Of a stretch of DNA of 8,215 nt, positions 1 to 6,617 are shown in pieces. The translations under genes were made by a program, and so were the position numbers. Under the pieces are notes generated by a model, which was not told the origin of the DNA, did no database searches, and saw nothing but the letters and a program-made list of their open reading frames with translations. The first letter of the stretch is position 1. The number at the start of each line of letters is the position of its first letter. The stretch is taken from contig JAEWCK010000376.1 of NCBI GenBank assembly GCA_023390675.1, forward strand, positions 1-8,215. The letters run 5' to 3'. The DNA is from Pseudomonadota bacterium (GTDB lineage Bacteria > Pseudomonadota > Alphaproteobacteria > Sphingomonadales > Sphingomonadaceae).

Positions 1-669
1 GAACGCCACAAGCGAGCTGCGCGCGCCCGAAGGATCGGCGCCGAAGCCGAGCACCGACACCGCCCCCGCCGGCATCGCGCGCGGCGCGGGGACTCGCTCG
101 AAATCGGCAAGGTCGATCACGGTCCACTCGGCCGGATCGCCGGCCTCGCGCCGCAGCGTCACCAGCGTGCCCGCCGGCAGCACGCGCCCGAGCTTCAGGC
201 GAGCGTGATCATAGAAATGATGCGCCCCGCCATCGGCCGGGCGCTTGGTGAAGGGATAGCGTCCATAGTACCAGCCGTAGCGCGAGGTGAGGGCCAATTC
301 CCCGATCCGCTCGCCGCCCGCATAGACGCCGAGCGTCGAGTCGATCCCCCGCCCGTCGGCGCTGTCGGGGATCGCGTAGCGGACGGTGAGGGCGTCGACA
401 GCCACGGGCAGCACGAACCCCACGCCCTGGTCTCCGGTCAGCCGCACCGCGCGCCGCCCCGATGCCTCCGCCGCCAGCTCGCCGAAGCTCCGCTCGGCGC
501 GGAGCAGCGCGCCGGTGAAGCGCGCATCCTCCGCCTCGATCGTCACGAAGGGCACGCGCGCCCCGCGTCCCGCGCTCGCCTCGGGCGCAAGGCCCGCCAC
601 TGTCGCCGGCCCCGGCCTGTCCTGCGCCGCCGCGCCGATCAGGAGCAGCGCCGCCAGCGCGCGCAGCAT
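1..669 (-). CDS. Exported mycodextranase/alpha-1,3-glucanase-like protein (GH87-like), N-terminal 223 residues, cut by window edge
   Basis: The reading frame is open from the ATG at 669 down to base 1, so the C-terminal part lies outside the window. Residues 1-15 form a signal peptide (MLR, then a hydrophobic stretch ending AAA before Gln16), so the product is exported. Residues about 40-192 look like a CBM6/35-type beta-sandwich: IEAED at 44-48, then TSRYGWYYGRYPF near 128-140, HHFYD at 150-154 and VIDLADFE at 184-191. From memory this pattern precedes the catalytic domain in bacterial mycodextranases and alpha-1,3-glucanases. Residues 204-223 (VLGFGADPSG onward) match the usual first turn of a pectate-lyase-like parallel beta-helix, where catalysis would lie. 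The start overlaps the stop of the cupin gene by one base (TGATG, 667-671), with AAGGGG just upstream (672-677), which indicates translational coupling. Family assignment is by motif recall; another beta-helix glycosidase such as GH55 or GH28 is possible. No catalytic residue is visible. Confidence 0.65.
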   Translation of the reverse strand, partial: MLRALAALLLIGAAAQDRPGPATVAGLAPEASAGRGARVPFVTIEAEDARFTGALLRAERSFGELAAEASGRRAVRLTGDQGVGFVLPVAVDALTVRYAIPDSADGRGIDSTLGVYAGGERIGELALTSRYGWYYGRYPFTKRPADGGAHHFYDHARLKLGRVLPAGTLVTLRREAGDPAEWTVIDLADFERVPAPRAMPAGAVSVLGFGADPSGARSSLVAF

Positions 670-1712
670 CACCCCTTGAGCGTCCGCGCGATCGAGCCGC
701 GCAGCCTGGCGATCAGCTCCGGCGAGAGCGCGCCCTGCACCCCGCGCCGATCCTCGGGCAGATGCGCACCCGCCGGACCGTTCGCCTCGAACACATAATG
801 GTCGAACAGCGCGCGCCAGCCCTCGCGGTGCGCCGCGGGCAGGTTCTTGATCGCGAGCATCGCGTGGAGCAGCGCCTGCACCGGCGGCCCCTCGGCGGCG
901 TCGCCCGGCGCCCACCAGTAGTTGACCAGCATGTTCATCGCCTCGAGCGACTCGACATGGTGCCACCAGAGGTAAGGAATGAAGAGCGCATCGCCCGGCT
1001 CCAGCTCGGCGGTCAGCGCATGCTCCATCGCCTCGGCGAAGCCCGGATAGCGTGTCAGATCGGGCGCATCGAAATCGACCATCGTGATGATCGGCCCGGC
1101 CGGCGTCAGCTCGAACGGCCCCGGATAGAGGTTCGCCACCTGATCGGGCGGAAACAGCGTGAAGCGCCGCTTCCCCGCCACCACGCAGGCGATGTTCTCG
1201 CTGGGATCGTGATGGGCGGCGACAGTCACCTTGTTGCCGATCCACACGCGCGGCTCGAGGTCGGGGAGCAGCCGCATCGGATTGTCGCGGTCGAAGCCGG
1301 GCAGGTTGGCGCGCACCGGCACCGATTGCACCGCCAGCGCGGGCGGGCGCGGATCGCCGAGATGGCTGAGCAGCAGGTCGAGCGCCGAAGTCAGCTGCAC
1401 CTGCTCGGCGCGGAAATTGAAGTCGGAAAGATCGGCGTTGTAGAAGAAGCGCCCGCCGATGCTGGGATTGCCGAGCATCGCCCGCACCGGCCGCCCCTGA
1501 TCGAAGCGCTTGAGATAGGCGGCGAGCGCCGCGGGCGATTCGCGCCCGGCCTGAACTACCGGCCAGTCGCTGACCGCGCCGCGCAGCACCACCGGCTTCG
1601 CGGCGGGCAATATCCCGGTCCAGAAGCGCTCGGCGGTGACGCCTTCCATCTCCGGAATCGCTCCGCCGGGCTTGAGCGGGGGGCTTTTCGCGGCATGGGC
1701 GGTCGGCGGCAT
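669..1712 (-). CDS. Cupin-like JmjC-family protein (cupin_8, FIH-like Fe(II)/2-oxoglutarate oxygenase)
   Basis: A 347-residue cytoplasmic protein with no signal peptide or membrane segment. The JmjC core is clear: the HxD iron pair is His167-x-Asp169 in AAHHDPSEN, and the distal iron ligand is His251 in the IPYLWWHHVES stretch (245-255). Between them, LFPPDQ (186-191), NLYPGP (194-199) and VDFDAPDLTRYPGF (212-225) resemble the human asparaginyl hydroxylase FIH as I remember it. Where FIH uses a lysine for 2-oxoglutarate (in its GYKRC segment), this protein reads GKRRF (180-184), so the aligned residue is Arg182 with Lys181 beside it. Family members hydroxylate protein or small-molecule substrates; the substrate here is unknown. 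The start at 1712 is supported by AGAGAAG with 5-nt spacing on the minus strand. It is first in a leftward operon with the GH87-like gene. Such genes recur near TonB-dependent receptors in sphingomonads and Caulobacter, which fits this locus. Confidence 0.85.
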   Translation of the reverse strand: MPPTAHAAKSPPLKPGGAIPEMEGVTAERFWTGILPAAKPVVLRGAVSDWPVVQAGRESPAALAAYLKRFDQGRPVRAMLGNPSIGGRFFYNADLSDFNFRAEQVQLTSALDLLLSHLGDPRPPALAVQSVPVRANLPGFDRDNPMRLLPDLEPRVWIGNKVTVAAHHDPSENIACVVAGKRRFTLFPPDQVANLYPGPFELTPAGPIITMVDFDAPDLTRYPGFAEAMEHALTAELEPGDALFIPYLWWHHVESLEAMNMLVNYWWAPGDAAEGPPVQALLHAMLAIKNLPAAHREGWRALFDHYVFEANGPAGAHLPEDRRGVQGALSPELIARLRGSIARTLKG

Positions 1713-1788
1713 GGTTGCTTCTCTGCTTGCGCGGTGGCAGCGCTGTCAAATATGCGTGAGGGAGGCCGGGCATGCACTCCGGCGGGGA
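1713..1788. promoter_or_regulatory. Divergent intergenic region, cupin gene and LacI-family gene
   Basis: This 76-bp gap must hold control elements for the leftward cupin operon and probably for the rightward regulator. On the plus strand a weak promoter can be proposed: TTGCGC (1727-1732), an 18-bp spacer and TATGCG (1751-1756), with the dyad at 1735-1748 inside the spacer. On the minus strand a perfect TTGACA (plus 1745-1750) is present, but no convincing -10 follows at 16-18 bp, and it forms part of the dyad and its flank. The promoter positions are therefore tentative, but the arrangement would let one bound repressor shut off both directions. Confidence 0.4.
1735..1748. promoter_or_regulatory. 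Probable LacI-family operator (TGGCAGCGCTGTCA)
   Basis: An imperfect 14-bp dyad with a central CG; 12 of 14 positions are symmetric and the inner CAGCGCTG is perfect. LacI/GalR-family operators are typically short palindromes centred on CG, and the gene for such a regulator starts 41 bp to the right. The site shares 12 of 14 bases with the dyad at 3065-3078 upstream of the TonB-dependent receptor, and both continue into the identical string CGCTGTCAAA. That recurrence makes it the likely site of autoregulation and of control of the cupin operon. Assignment to this particular regulator is inference. Confidence 0.6.
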
Positions 1789-2805
1789 ATGCCAGTGACC
1801 AGCCGTCCGACGATCAAGGAAGTCTCGAAGATTGCCGGCGTGTCGTTCAAGACCGTCAGCCGTGTCCTCAACAATGAGAAGCACGTCAGCGAAGAAACGC
1901 GGCGCCGCGTCGAGGAAGTCGTCGCGCGGCTGAACTTCCGCCCGAGCCACGCCGCGCGCACGCTCGCCGGGCGCAAGTCGTTCCAGGTCGGGCTGCTCTA
2001 CGACAATCCCAGTCCCTATTACATCTACCACGTCCAGACCGGCGCGCAGCAGCGCTGCACTGAGCTCGGCTACCGCCTGCTGATGCAGCCGATCGACAGC
2101 CAGTCGGCCGATCTCGTCTCGAACGTGCTCGCGCTGATCGACGAGACGCACCTCGACGGCCTGATCATCTCGCCTCCGGTCACCGAGGCTGCGACGCTGA
2201 TCGAGGAGCTCGACAAGCGCGGGCTGCCCTATGTCCGGATCGCGCCGGGCGTGCGGCGCGAAAGCGGCATGGCCGCGTCGATGGACGACGTCGCCGCCGC
2301 GCGCGAGCTGGTGCGCCATCTGATCGGGCTCGGCCACCGCGCGATCGCCTTCATCCGTGGTCCCGAAAGTCACGTTTCCTCGGCCGAACGCCTCGAAGGC
2401 TATCGCGCCGAGCTTGAGGCGCACGGGATCGCCTTCGATCCGGCCCTGGTCGTGCCCGGCGATTACAGCTTCGCCTCGGGCTACGAGGCCGCCAGGGCGC
2501 TGATCGGACGCGATCCGCGACCGACTGCGATCTTCGCCGGCAATGACGACATGGCCGCCGGCGCGCTCGCCGTCGCGCACGAGCACGACATCGACGTGCC
2601 GGGCGAATTGTCGATCGCCGGGTTCGACGACTCGGACCTCGCACGCGCCGTCTGGCCGCCGCTCACGACGATTCACCAGCCGGTTCGCGACCTCGCTTAT
2701 GCCGCGGCGGATCTGATGCTGTCGGGCGACGCACCCGAGCCCCAGGTCACGCTTGAGCACCAGTTGATGGTCCGCTCGACCACGGGGCCGGCGCCGAAGC
2801 GTTAG
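1789..2805 (+). CDS. LacI/GalR-family transcriptional regulator
   Basis: A 338-residue regulator of normal family length. The N-terminal helix-turn-helix spans about residues 8-30 (TIKEVSKIAG, then VSFKTVSRVLN), and the hinge helix is PSHAARTLA at 52-60. The rest is a periplasmic-binding-protein-like effector domain, with YDNPSPYYI near 70, GNDDMAAGAL from 251 and AGFDDSDLA from 277, the last followed by the usual PPLTTIHQP segment. The open frame extends upstream to 1636 without homology, so the start is downstream of that. ATG 1789 has a purine run (GGCGGGGA, 1781-1788) directly against it, so GTG 1795 (two codons later, about 6-nt spacing) is an equally good start. Members sense sugars or their phosphates and usually repress neighbouring catabolic and uptake genes. 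Here likely targets are the divergent cupin/GH87-like operon and the downstream receptor, given the shared dyads. The effector cannot be read from the sequence. Confidence 0.95.
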   Translation: MPVTSRPTIKEVSKIAGVSFKTVSRVLNNEKHVSEETRRRVEEVVARLNFRPSHAARTLAGRKSFQVGLLYDNPSPYYIYHVQTGAQQRCTELGYRLLMQPIDSQSADLVSNVLALIDETHLDGLIISPPVTEAATLIEELDKRGLPYVRIAPGVRRESGMAASMDDVAAARELVRHLIGLGHRAIAFIRGPESHVSSAERLEGYRAELEAHGIAFDPALVVPGDYSFASGYEAARALIGRDPRPTAIFAGNDDMAAGALAVAHEHDIDVPGELSIAGFDDSDLARAVWPPLTTIHQPVRDLAYAAADLMLSGDAPEPQVTLEHQLMVRSTTGPAPKR

Positions 2806-2820
2806 TCCAAACTATTGATA

Positions 2821-2837
2821 TCCGGGCCTTTCCCGGA
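2821..2837 (+). terminator. Weak hairpin after the LacI-family gene
   Basis: TCCGGG and CCCGGA form a perfect 6-bp GC-rich stem around a CCTTT loop, 15 bp past the regulator stop codon. No U-tract follows, so it is at best a weak or Rho-assisted terminator. Position is the main argument. Confidence 0.3.
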
Positions 2838-2895
2838 AGGCTGGAAACATTTCGGACACGAACTGTGGCGCGGCAGTCACAAAACCGTCTCTTGC

Positions 2896-2907
2896 GAAAA
2901 CGTTTTC
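2896..2907. promoter_or_regulatory. Perfect CG-centred palindrome GAAAACGTTTTC, LacI-family operator-like
   Basis: A perfect 12-bp palindrome in an otherwise GC-rich region, centred on CG. The AAACGTTT core is characteristic of many LacI-family operators (PurR and CcpA sites share it). It differs from the TGACAGCGCTGTCA-like dyads at 1735 and 3065, so it may be read by a different LacI-family protein encoded elsewhere. It lies about 300 bp upstream of the receptor start and 12 bp before the candidate -35 at 2919. Confidence 0.55.
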
Positions 2908-2918
2908 TGTAAACCGGA

Positions 2919-2947
2919 TTGACCGCTGGTCAGCGTTGTCATACGCA
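2919..2947 (+). promoter_or_regulatory. Candidate receptor promoter with dyad-rich spacer
   Basis: TTGACC (2919-2924) is a good -35 match. At 17 bp lies TACGCA (2942-2947), a poor -10. The spacer contains the inverted repeat CGCTG-GT-CAGCG (2924-2935), running into CAGCGTTGTCA (2931-2941), which matches one side of the TGACAGCGCTGTCA-like operator with one change. A repressor bound there would block the promoter. The weak -10 keeps confidence low. Confidence 0.3.
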
Positions 2948-3052
2948 ATGGACAAGTCCGAGCATACGGGCGGATAACGGGAGGGTGTTCCCGCAACGGC
3001 GATACCGGGCGGCACGACCGCGCGGGCGCTGGTGCGCACGATCGATTGGCGC

Positions 3053-3068
3053 GTCACAGCACTGTGAC
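3053..3068. promoter_or_regulatory. 16-bp dyad GTCACAGCACTGTGAC, possible operator variant
   Basis: Seven-base arms (GTCACAG and CTGTGAC) are perfectly inverted around a CA centre. The inner ACAGCACTGT differs from the core ACAGCGCTGT by one base, so it may be a variant of the same LacI-type operator. Its centre is 11 bp, about one helical turn, from the centre of the next dyad, which it overlaps by four bases. Confidence 0.45.
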
Positions 3069-3078
3069 AACGCTGTCA
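3065..3078. promoter_or_regulatory. Probable LacI-family operator (TGACAACGCTGTCA)
   Basis: An imperfect 14-bp dyad centred on CG with 12 of 14 symmetric positions, 123 bp before the receptor start codon. It matches the dyad in the cupin/LacI gap at 12 of 14 bases, and the shared string CGCTGTCAAA continues past both. This links the receptor to the same regulator as the leftward operon. The promoter it would act on was not identified with confidence. Confidence 0.6.
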
Positions 3079-3188
3079 AAAACCTCCAGATCCGCCGGCT
3101 GCCCGGAACTGCGTCCGCAGGCTCGCTTCGTCGCGCCGTGCAGCGCCAGGGCAGGGGTTACCCAACCGGCAACGACCGGAAGAGATTT

Positions 3189-3195
3189 GGGAGGG
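3189..3195 (+). promoter_or_regulatory. Ribosome-binding site of the receptor gene
   Basis: GGGAGGG with a 6-nt spacer (TGTAAA) before ATG 3202. It fixes the start inside a frame that is open from 3046, and the protein from this ATG begins with a proper signal peptide. Confidence 0.85.
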
Positions 3196-3201
3196 TGTAA
3201 A

Positions 3202-6200
3202 ATGACGGTGAGGAACGAAGCGATTTCGGCCAAGGCGCGGCTGCTCCGCTCGGGAGCGTCGCTGATGGTGGTGGGGGCGATGCTCGCGGCGATCGCGCCG
3301 GGCGCGGCGCTCGCGCAGGATGCGCAGAGCAGCCAGAGCGCCGACACCAATCCCGCGGCGGCGCAGCCTTCGGACGATGACGACATCATCGTCACCGGCC
3401 AGCGCAAGGCGCTCGCCACCGCGGCGCAGATCAAGCGCGATTCGGATACGGTCGTCGATTCGATCACGTCGAACGATATCGGCGCCTTCCCCGACAAGTC
3501 GGTCGCCGAAGCGCTCCAGCGCGTCGCCGGCGTCACCGTCAATCGCTTTGCCGCGTCGGACGATACCTCGCACTTCTCGGCCGAGCCTTCGGGCGTGATC
3601 GTGCGCGGCCTCCAGCAGGTCCGCAACGAATTCAACGGCCGCGACGTGTTCAGCGCCAATTCGTCGCGTGGCCTCGGCTGGGGCGACATCTCGCCCGAAC
3701 TGCTCCAGGGCGTCGACACCTACAAGAACCAGACCGCCGAGATGATCGAGGGCGGCATCGCCGGCTCGATCAACCTGCGCACGCGCCTGCCGTTCGATTC
3801 GACCGGCCAGTCGCTCCAGCTCACCGCCAAGGCCAATTATGGCGACATCTCGAAGAAGCTGACTCCCGATCTCTCGGGCCTGTACAGCAATCGCTGGGAG
3901 ACCGGGATCGGCGAGATCGGCATTCTCGCCAACTACGCCTATTCGCACGTCGAGACTGCGTCGCAGGGCATCCAGTACGGCCGCACCGCGGTGTTCAACG
4001 GCGTCGCCTTCCTCGATCCCGCGGCGCCCGGCGGCACTACTGCCAGCCGCGTCGGCGATCCGGGGTTCAAGTACATCCCGTCGAGCGTCACCTTCCGCGA
4101 CAACCTCTACGATCGCACGCGCAACGGCTTCTCGGGCGCGGTGCAATGGCGTAGCAACGACGGCGCGTGGAACCTCACGGGCCAGTATCAGCGCTCGCTC
4201 TACAAGAACACGTGGCGCGAGCGCGCGGTGGCGAGCTACATCACCGATCTCTACGCCTATCCGGTCGATTTCGTGTTCACGCCCACCGGCGCGAACCAGC
4301 CGCGTATCCCGCTGCGCGCGCCGGGCACCAACTTCACTTTCGACGATGACGGCAATTTCGTCTCGGGCTCGATCCTCAACCAGCAGACCGATTTCTCCTG
4401 GTGGGGCGACAGCGACGCGACCGCGGCCGACCTCGCGCTCAATTCGGCCGGGCAGAACATGCTGCACCCCTGCTACAATTGGGGGCCGGCCAATTGCGGT
4501 CTCGATGCGCGCGGCCCCGATCTCAACGCCGTCACGCGCCTCAACCAGAACCGCCAGTTTACCCAGGACGCGTCGATGAACCTTAAGTGGGAGGCGAGCG
4601 ATCGGCTGCGCCTCAACTTCGACGCGCAATATGTCTCGTCGGACGTCGACAATTACGACGTCGAGGTCGGCCAATATTCGTTCGCCAACCTGACGCTCGA
4701 TCAGTCGAGCGGGCTGCCGCGGATCCAGCTCTCGGCGCCGTACAGCATCAACCAGTCGCCGGGCGGGCTCTCGAACCCCAACAACTATCGCTACAATCAC
4801 GCGATGGACCACGTCGAGGACTCGCACGGCGAGCAATGGTCCGCGCGGCTCGATCTCGAATATGATCTAGGCGGCAACTGGCTCGACTCGCTCAAGGTCG
4901 GCGCACGCTATGCCGATCGCGATCAGGATGTGCGCTGGTCGAACTACAATTGGGGCAACATCGCCAACAACTGGAACATCGGCGCGCACCAATACACCTT
5001 CTGGAACATCGACAAGACCCAACCCTCGGCGGTGACCGGCTTCACCGGCTATCCGGGCGGGCTGATCGACGTGCGGCCCTTCGGCGCCGATTTCTTCGGC
5101 GGCAATCTCGGCACCTTCGCCTTCTTCAACATGGACCAGCTCGAGAAGCACGGCGCCGATCTGCTGAGCTACGACGCGATCCATGTCGGGCAGGATCAGT
5201 GGCGGCCGGTCTGCGATCGTCCGAACGAGTTGCCGGGATCGTGCTTCCGTCAGGAGGAGCTCAACCAGATCTCCGAGACGACCAAGGCGGCCTATGCGAT
5301 GCTGCGCTTCGGCGGCCCCGACGCGCGTCTCGGCAAGGTGGGCGTGAAGGGCAATATCGGCATCCGCTTCGTCGAGACGCGCGATCGCAGCTCGGGCGCC
5401 ACGGCGTTCCCGCTCGCCACCGGCTGGCCGAACACCAACAATCCGGCGGACAACGCGATCTGCCATCCAGCGGCGACGGTGCCGCCCGCGCCGCCCGCGA
5501 CGATCCCGGCGCAATGCTATGCCTCGGCCGACGAGCGCGCGTTCAATTCGGGCGGAGGCACTCTCAGCACTGCGAACACGACGCACCGCAACTGGCTGCC
5601 GAGCTTCAACATCCGCTTCGATTTCGGCAACCAGTGGTTCGCCCGCTTCGCCGCGTCGAAGGCGATGTCGCGGCCCGATATCGGCCTGCTCAAGAATTAC
5701 GTGTCGGTTGGCGGCGCGTCGTTCCCGGGCAGCGATACCAGCGATCCGCGCTATGTTCGGAACGCGCAGGGCCAGGTGACCGGGGTCAATCCGACCTACA
5801 CCGCGGACTCGTACAACCCCTATCTCAAGCCGACCACCGCGACGCAGTTCGACGTCACCGTCGAGCATTATTTCTCGGACGCGGGCTCGTTCACGATGGC
5901 GGGCTTCTACAAGAACTTCGACAATTACATTCAGTACGGTTCGTACGTGCTGCCGCTCACCAACAACGGTGTCACGCGCAACGTGGTGGTGCGCGGTCCG
6001 GTGAACGGCGACGGGGCGGAGGTCTATGGCGGCGAAATCGCGCTGACCACCTACTTCGATTTCCTCCCGGGCCTGCTCAAGCATTTCGGCGTGCAGGCCA
6101 ACTACACCTATGTCGAGAACCACGGCATCACCAACACCAACATCAAGCAGGTGTCGGGCGGAGCCAACGCGACCACCGCGCAGGCGGGATCGAACGGCAC

Positions 6201-6564
6201 GGTGTTCTCGGTGACCTCGCTCGAAGGCCTGTCGAAGCACGCCTTCAACCTCGTCGGCATGTACGAGAACGGTCCGCTCTCGATGCGCGCCGCGTACAAC
6301 TGGCGTTCGGGCTATCTCGTCACGGCGGTCGACTGCTGCGTCTATCTGCCGATCTGGGCGAAGAGCCAGGGCTTCCTCGACGCGTCGATCCACTTCGCGA
6401 TCACCAGGCAGTTCGAGCTCAGCATCGAGGGCACCAATCTGCTCAACACCAAGACGGTGCTCGAGCAGCAGGTGACCGATGCCTCGAACGGCGCGATCAA
6501 GACGCCCAACGCCTGGTTCCAGAACGACCGGCGCCTGATCGCGGGCATCCGGTTCAAATACTGA
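3202..6564 (+). CDS. TonB-dependent receptor, Xanthomonas/Caulobacter type
   Basis: A 1120-residue outer-membrane, TonB-energised importer, longer than typical siderophore receptors and in the range of carbohydrate-type receptors of this family. Residues 1-38 are a signal peptide (MTVRNEA start, hydrophobic core, ALA before Gln39). A TonB box follows (DIIVTG at 61-66), then the plug domain from about 70, with the family-typical DSITSNDIGAFPDKSVAEAL near 86-105 and VIVRGLQQVRNEFNGRDVF after it. The remainder is the 22-strand barrel, including NPYLKPTTATQFDVTVEHYF late on and RFKY at the end as barrel-assembly signal. Four close cysteine pairs (424/432, 671/681, 754/772, 1045/1046) and a proline-rich insert (761-769) probably lie in extracellular loops. 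The neighbouring LacI-type regulator and GH87-like enzyme suggest a glucan-derived oligosaccharide as ligand; the adjacent halogenase leaves an aromatic ligand possible. Specificity cannot be read from sequence. Confidence 0.95.
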   Translation: MTVRNEAISAKARLLRSGASLMVVGAMLAAIAPGAALAQDAQSSQSADTNPAAAQPSDDDDIIVTGQRKALATAAQIKRDSDTVVDSITSNDIGAFPDKSVAEALQRVAGVTVNRFAASDDTSHFSAEPSGVIVRGLQQVRNEFNGRDVFSANSSRGLGWGDISPELLQGVDTYKNQTAEMIEGGIAGSINLRTRLPFDSTGQSLQLTAKANYGDISKKLTPDLSGLYSNRWETGIGEIGILANYAYSHVETASQGIQYGRTAVFNGVAFLDPAAPGGTTASRVGDPGFKYIPSSVTFRDNLYDRTRNGFSGAVQWRSNDGAWNLTGQYQRSLYKNTWRERAVASYITDLYAYPVDFVFTPTGANQPRIPLRAPGTNFTFDDDGNFVSGSILNQQTDFSWWGDSDATAADLALNSAGQNMLHPCYNWGPANCGLDARGPDLNAVTRLNQNRQFTQDASMNLKWEASDRLRLNFDAQYVSSDVDNYDVEVGQYSFANLTLDQSSGLPRIQLSAPYSINQSPGGLSNPNNYRYNHAMDHVEDSHGEQWSARLDLEYDLGGNWLDSLKVGARYADRDQDVRWSNYNWGNIANNWNIGAHQYTFWNIDKTQPSAVTGFTGYPGGLIDVRPFGADFFGGNLGTFAFFNMDQLEKHGADLLSYDAIHVGQDQWRPVCDRPNELPGSCFRQEELNQISETTKAAYAMLRFGGPDARLGKVGVKGNIGIRFVETRDRSSGATAFPLATGWPNTNNPADNAICHPAATVPPAPPATIPAQCYASADERAFNSGGGTLSTANTTHRNWLPSFNIRFDFGNQWFARFAASKAMSRPDIGLLKNYVSVGGASFPGSDTSDPRYVRNAQGQVTGVNPTYTADSYNPYLKPTTATQFDVTVEHYFSDAGSFTMAGFYKNFDNYIQYGSYVLPLTNNGVTRNVVVRGPVNGDGAEVYGGEIALTTYFDFLPGLLKHFGVQANYTYVENHGITNTNIKQVSGGANATTAQAGSNGTVFSVTSLEGLSKHAFNLVGMYENGPLSMRAAYNWRSGYLVTAVDCCVYLPIWAKSQGFLDASIHFAITRQFELSIEGTNLLNTKTVLEQQVTDASNGAIKTPNAWFQNDRRLIAGIRFKY

Positions 6565-6585
6565 GCCTCAGCGGTTCAGGGGGAG

Positions 6586-6617
6586 GAGAGGGCGCCGCCG
6601 CATGGTGGCGCCCTTTC
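6586..6617 (+). terminator. Hairpin between receptor and halogenase genes (terminator or attenuator)
   Basis: The arms AGGGCGCCGCC (6589-6599) and GGTGGCGCCCT (6604-6614) pair over 11 bp with one G-U wobble around a GCAT loop. Three further pairs extend the stem to 6586/6617. The following TTTCGCTTTC is only partly T-rich. It begins 21 nt after the receptor stop. Since the halogenase starts 25 nt after the stem on the same strand, it could end most receptor transcripts while letting some through, or act as a 3' stabilising structure. Confidence 0.5.

Larger units (their letters stand above)
2806..3201. other. 396-bp non-coding regulatory region upstream of the receptor
   Basis: No credible gene lies here; the reading frames crossing it lack homology and a ribosome-binding site. 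From left to right it holds a short hairpin after the regulator gene (2821-2837), the perfect palindrome GAAAACGTTTTC (2896-2907), a candidate -35 with a second dyad cluster (2919-2941), a small inverted repeat CGGGA/TCCCG (2978-2993), two overlapping dyads (3053-3078) and the receptor ribosome-binding site (3189-3195). The long leader and stacked dyads indicate that receptor expression is tightly controlled, probably by more than one LacI-family protein. No known riboswitch was recognised. Confidence 0.7.

Noticed and set aside
1745..1750. Perfect TTGACA -35 box on the minus strand for the cupin gene
   Set aside because: No acceptable -10 follows, and a similar TTGACA occurs on the minus strand at 3075-3080 where no minus-strand gene exists; it is explained as part of the operator and its flank.
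1636..1788. Upstream extension of the LacI-family gene
   Set aside because: The extra 51 codons have no homology to the family, overlap the divergent cupin gene and its promoter region, and the helix-turn-helix begins right after ATG 1789.
762..1877. 371-codon plus-strand frame across the cupin gene
   Set aside because: Antisense shadow of the JmjC-type gene, arginine-rich, and running into the regulator in the wrong frame.
3053..3068. CRP/FNR-type site
   Set aside because: The arms read TCACA...TGTGA, the reverse of the CRP arrangement TGTGA...TCACA, and the spacing differs; an operator of the LacI type fits better.
3046..3201. Upstream extension of the receptor gene
   Set aside because: It would put 52 unrelated residues before a proper signal peptide, and ATG 3202 has a strong ribosome site.
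3076..6393. Long minus-strand open frames (586 and 508 codons) and a 560-codon plus-strand frame overlapping the receptor
   Set aside because: All are out-of-frame readings of the receptor gene, low in complexity and without recognisable domains.
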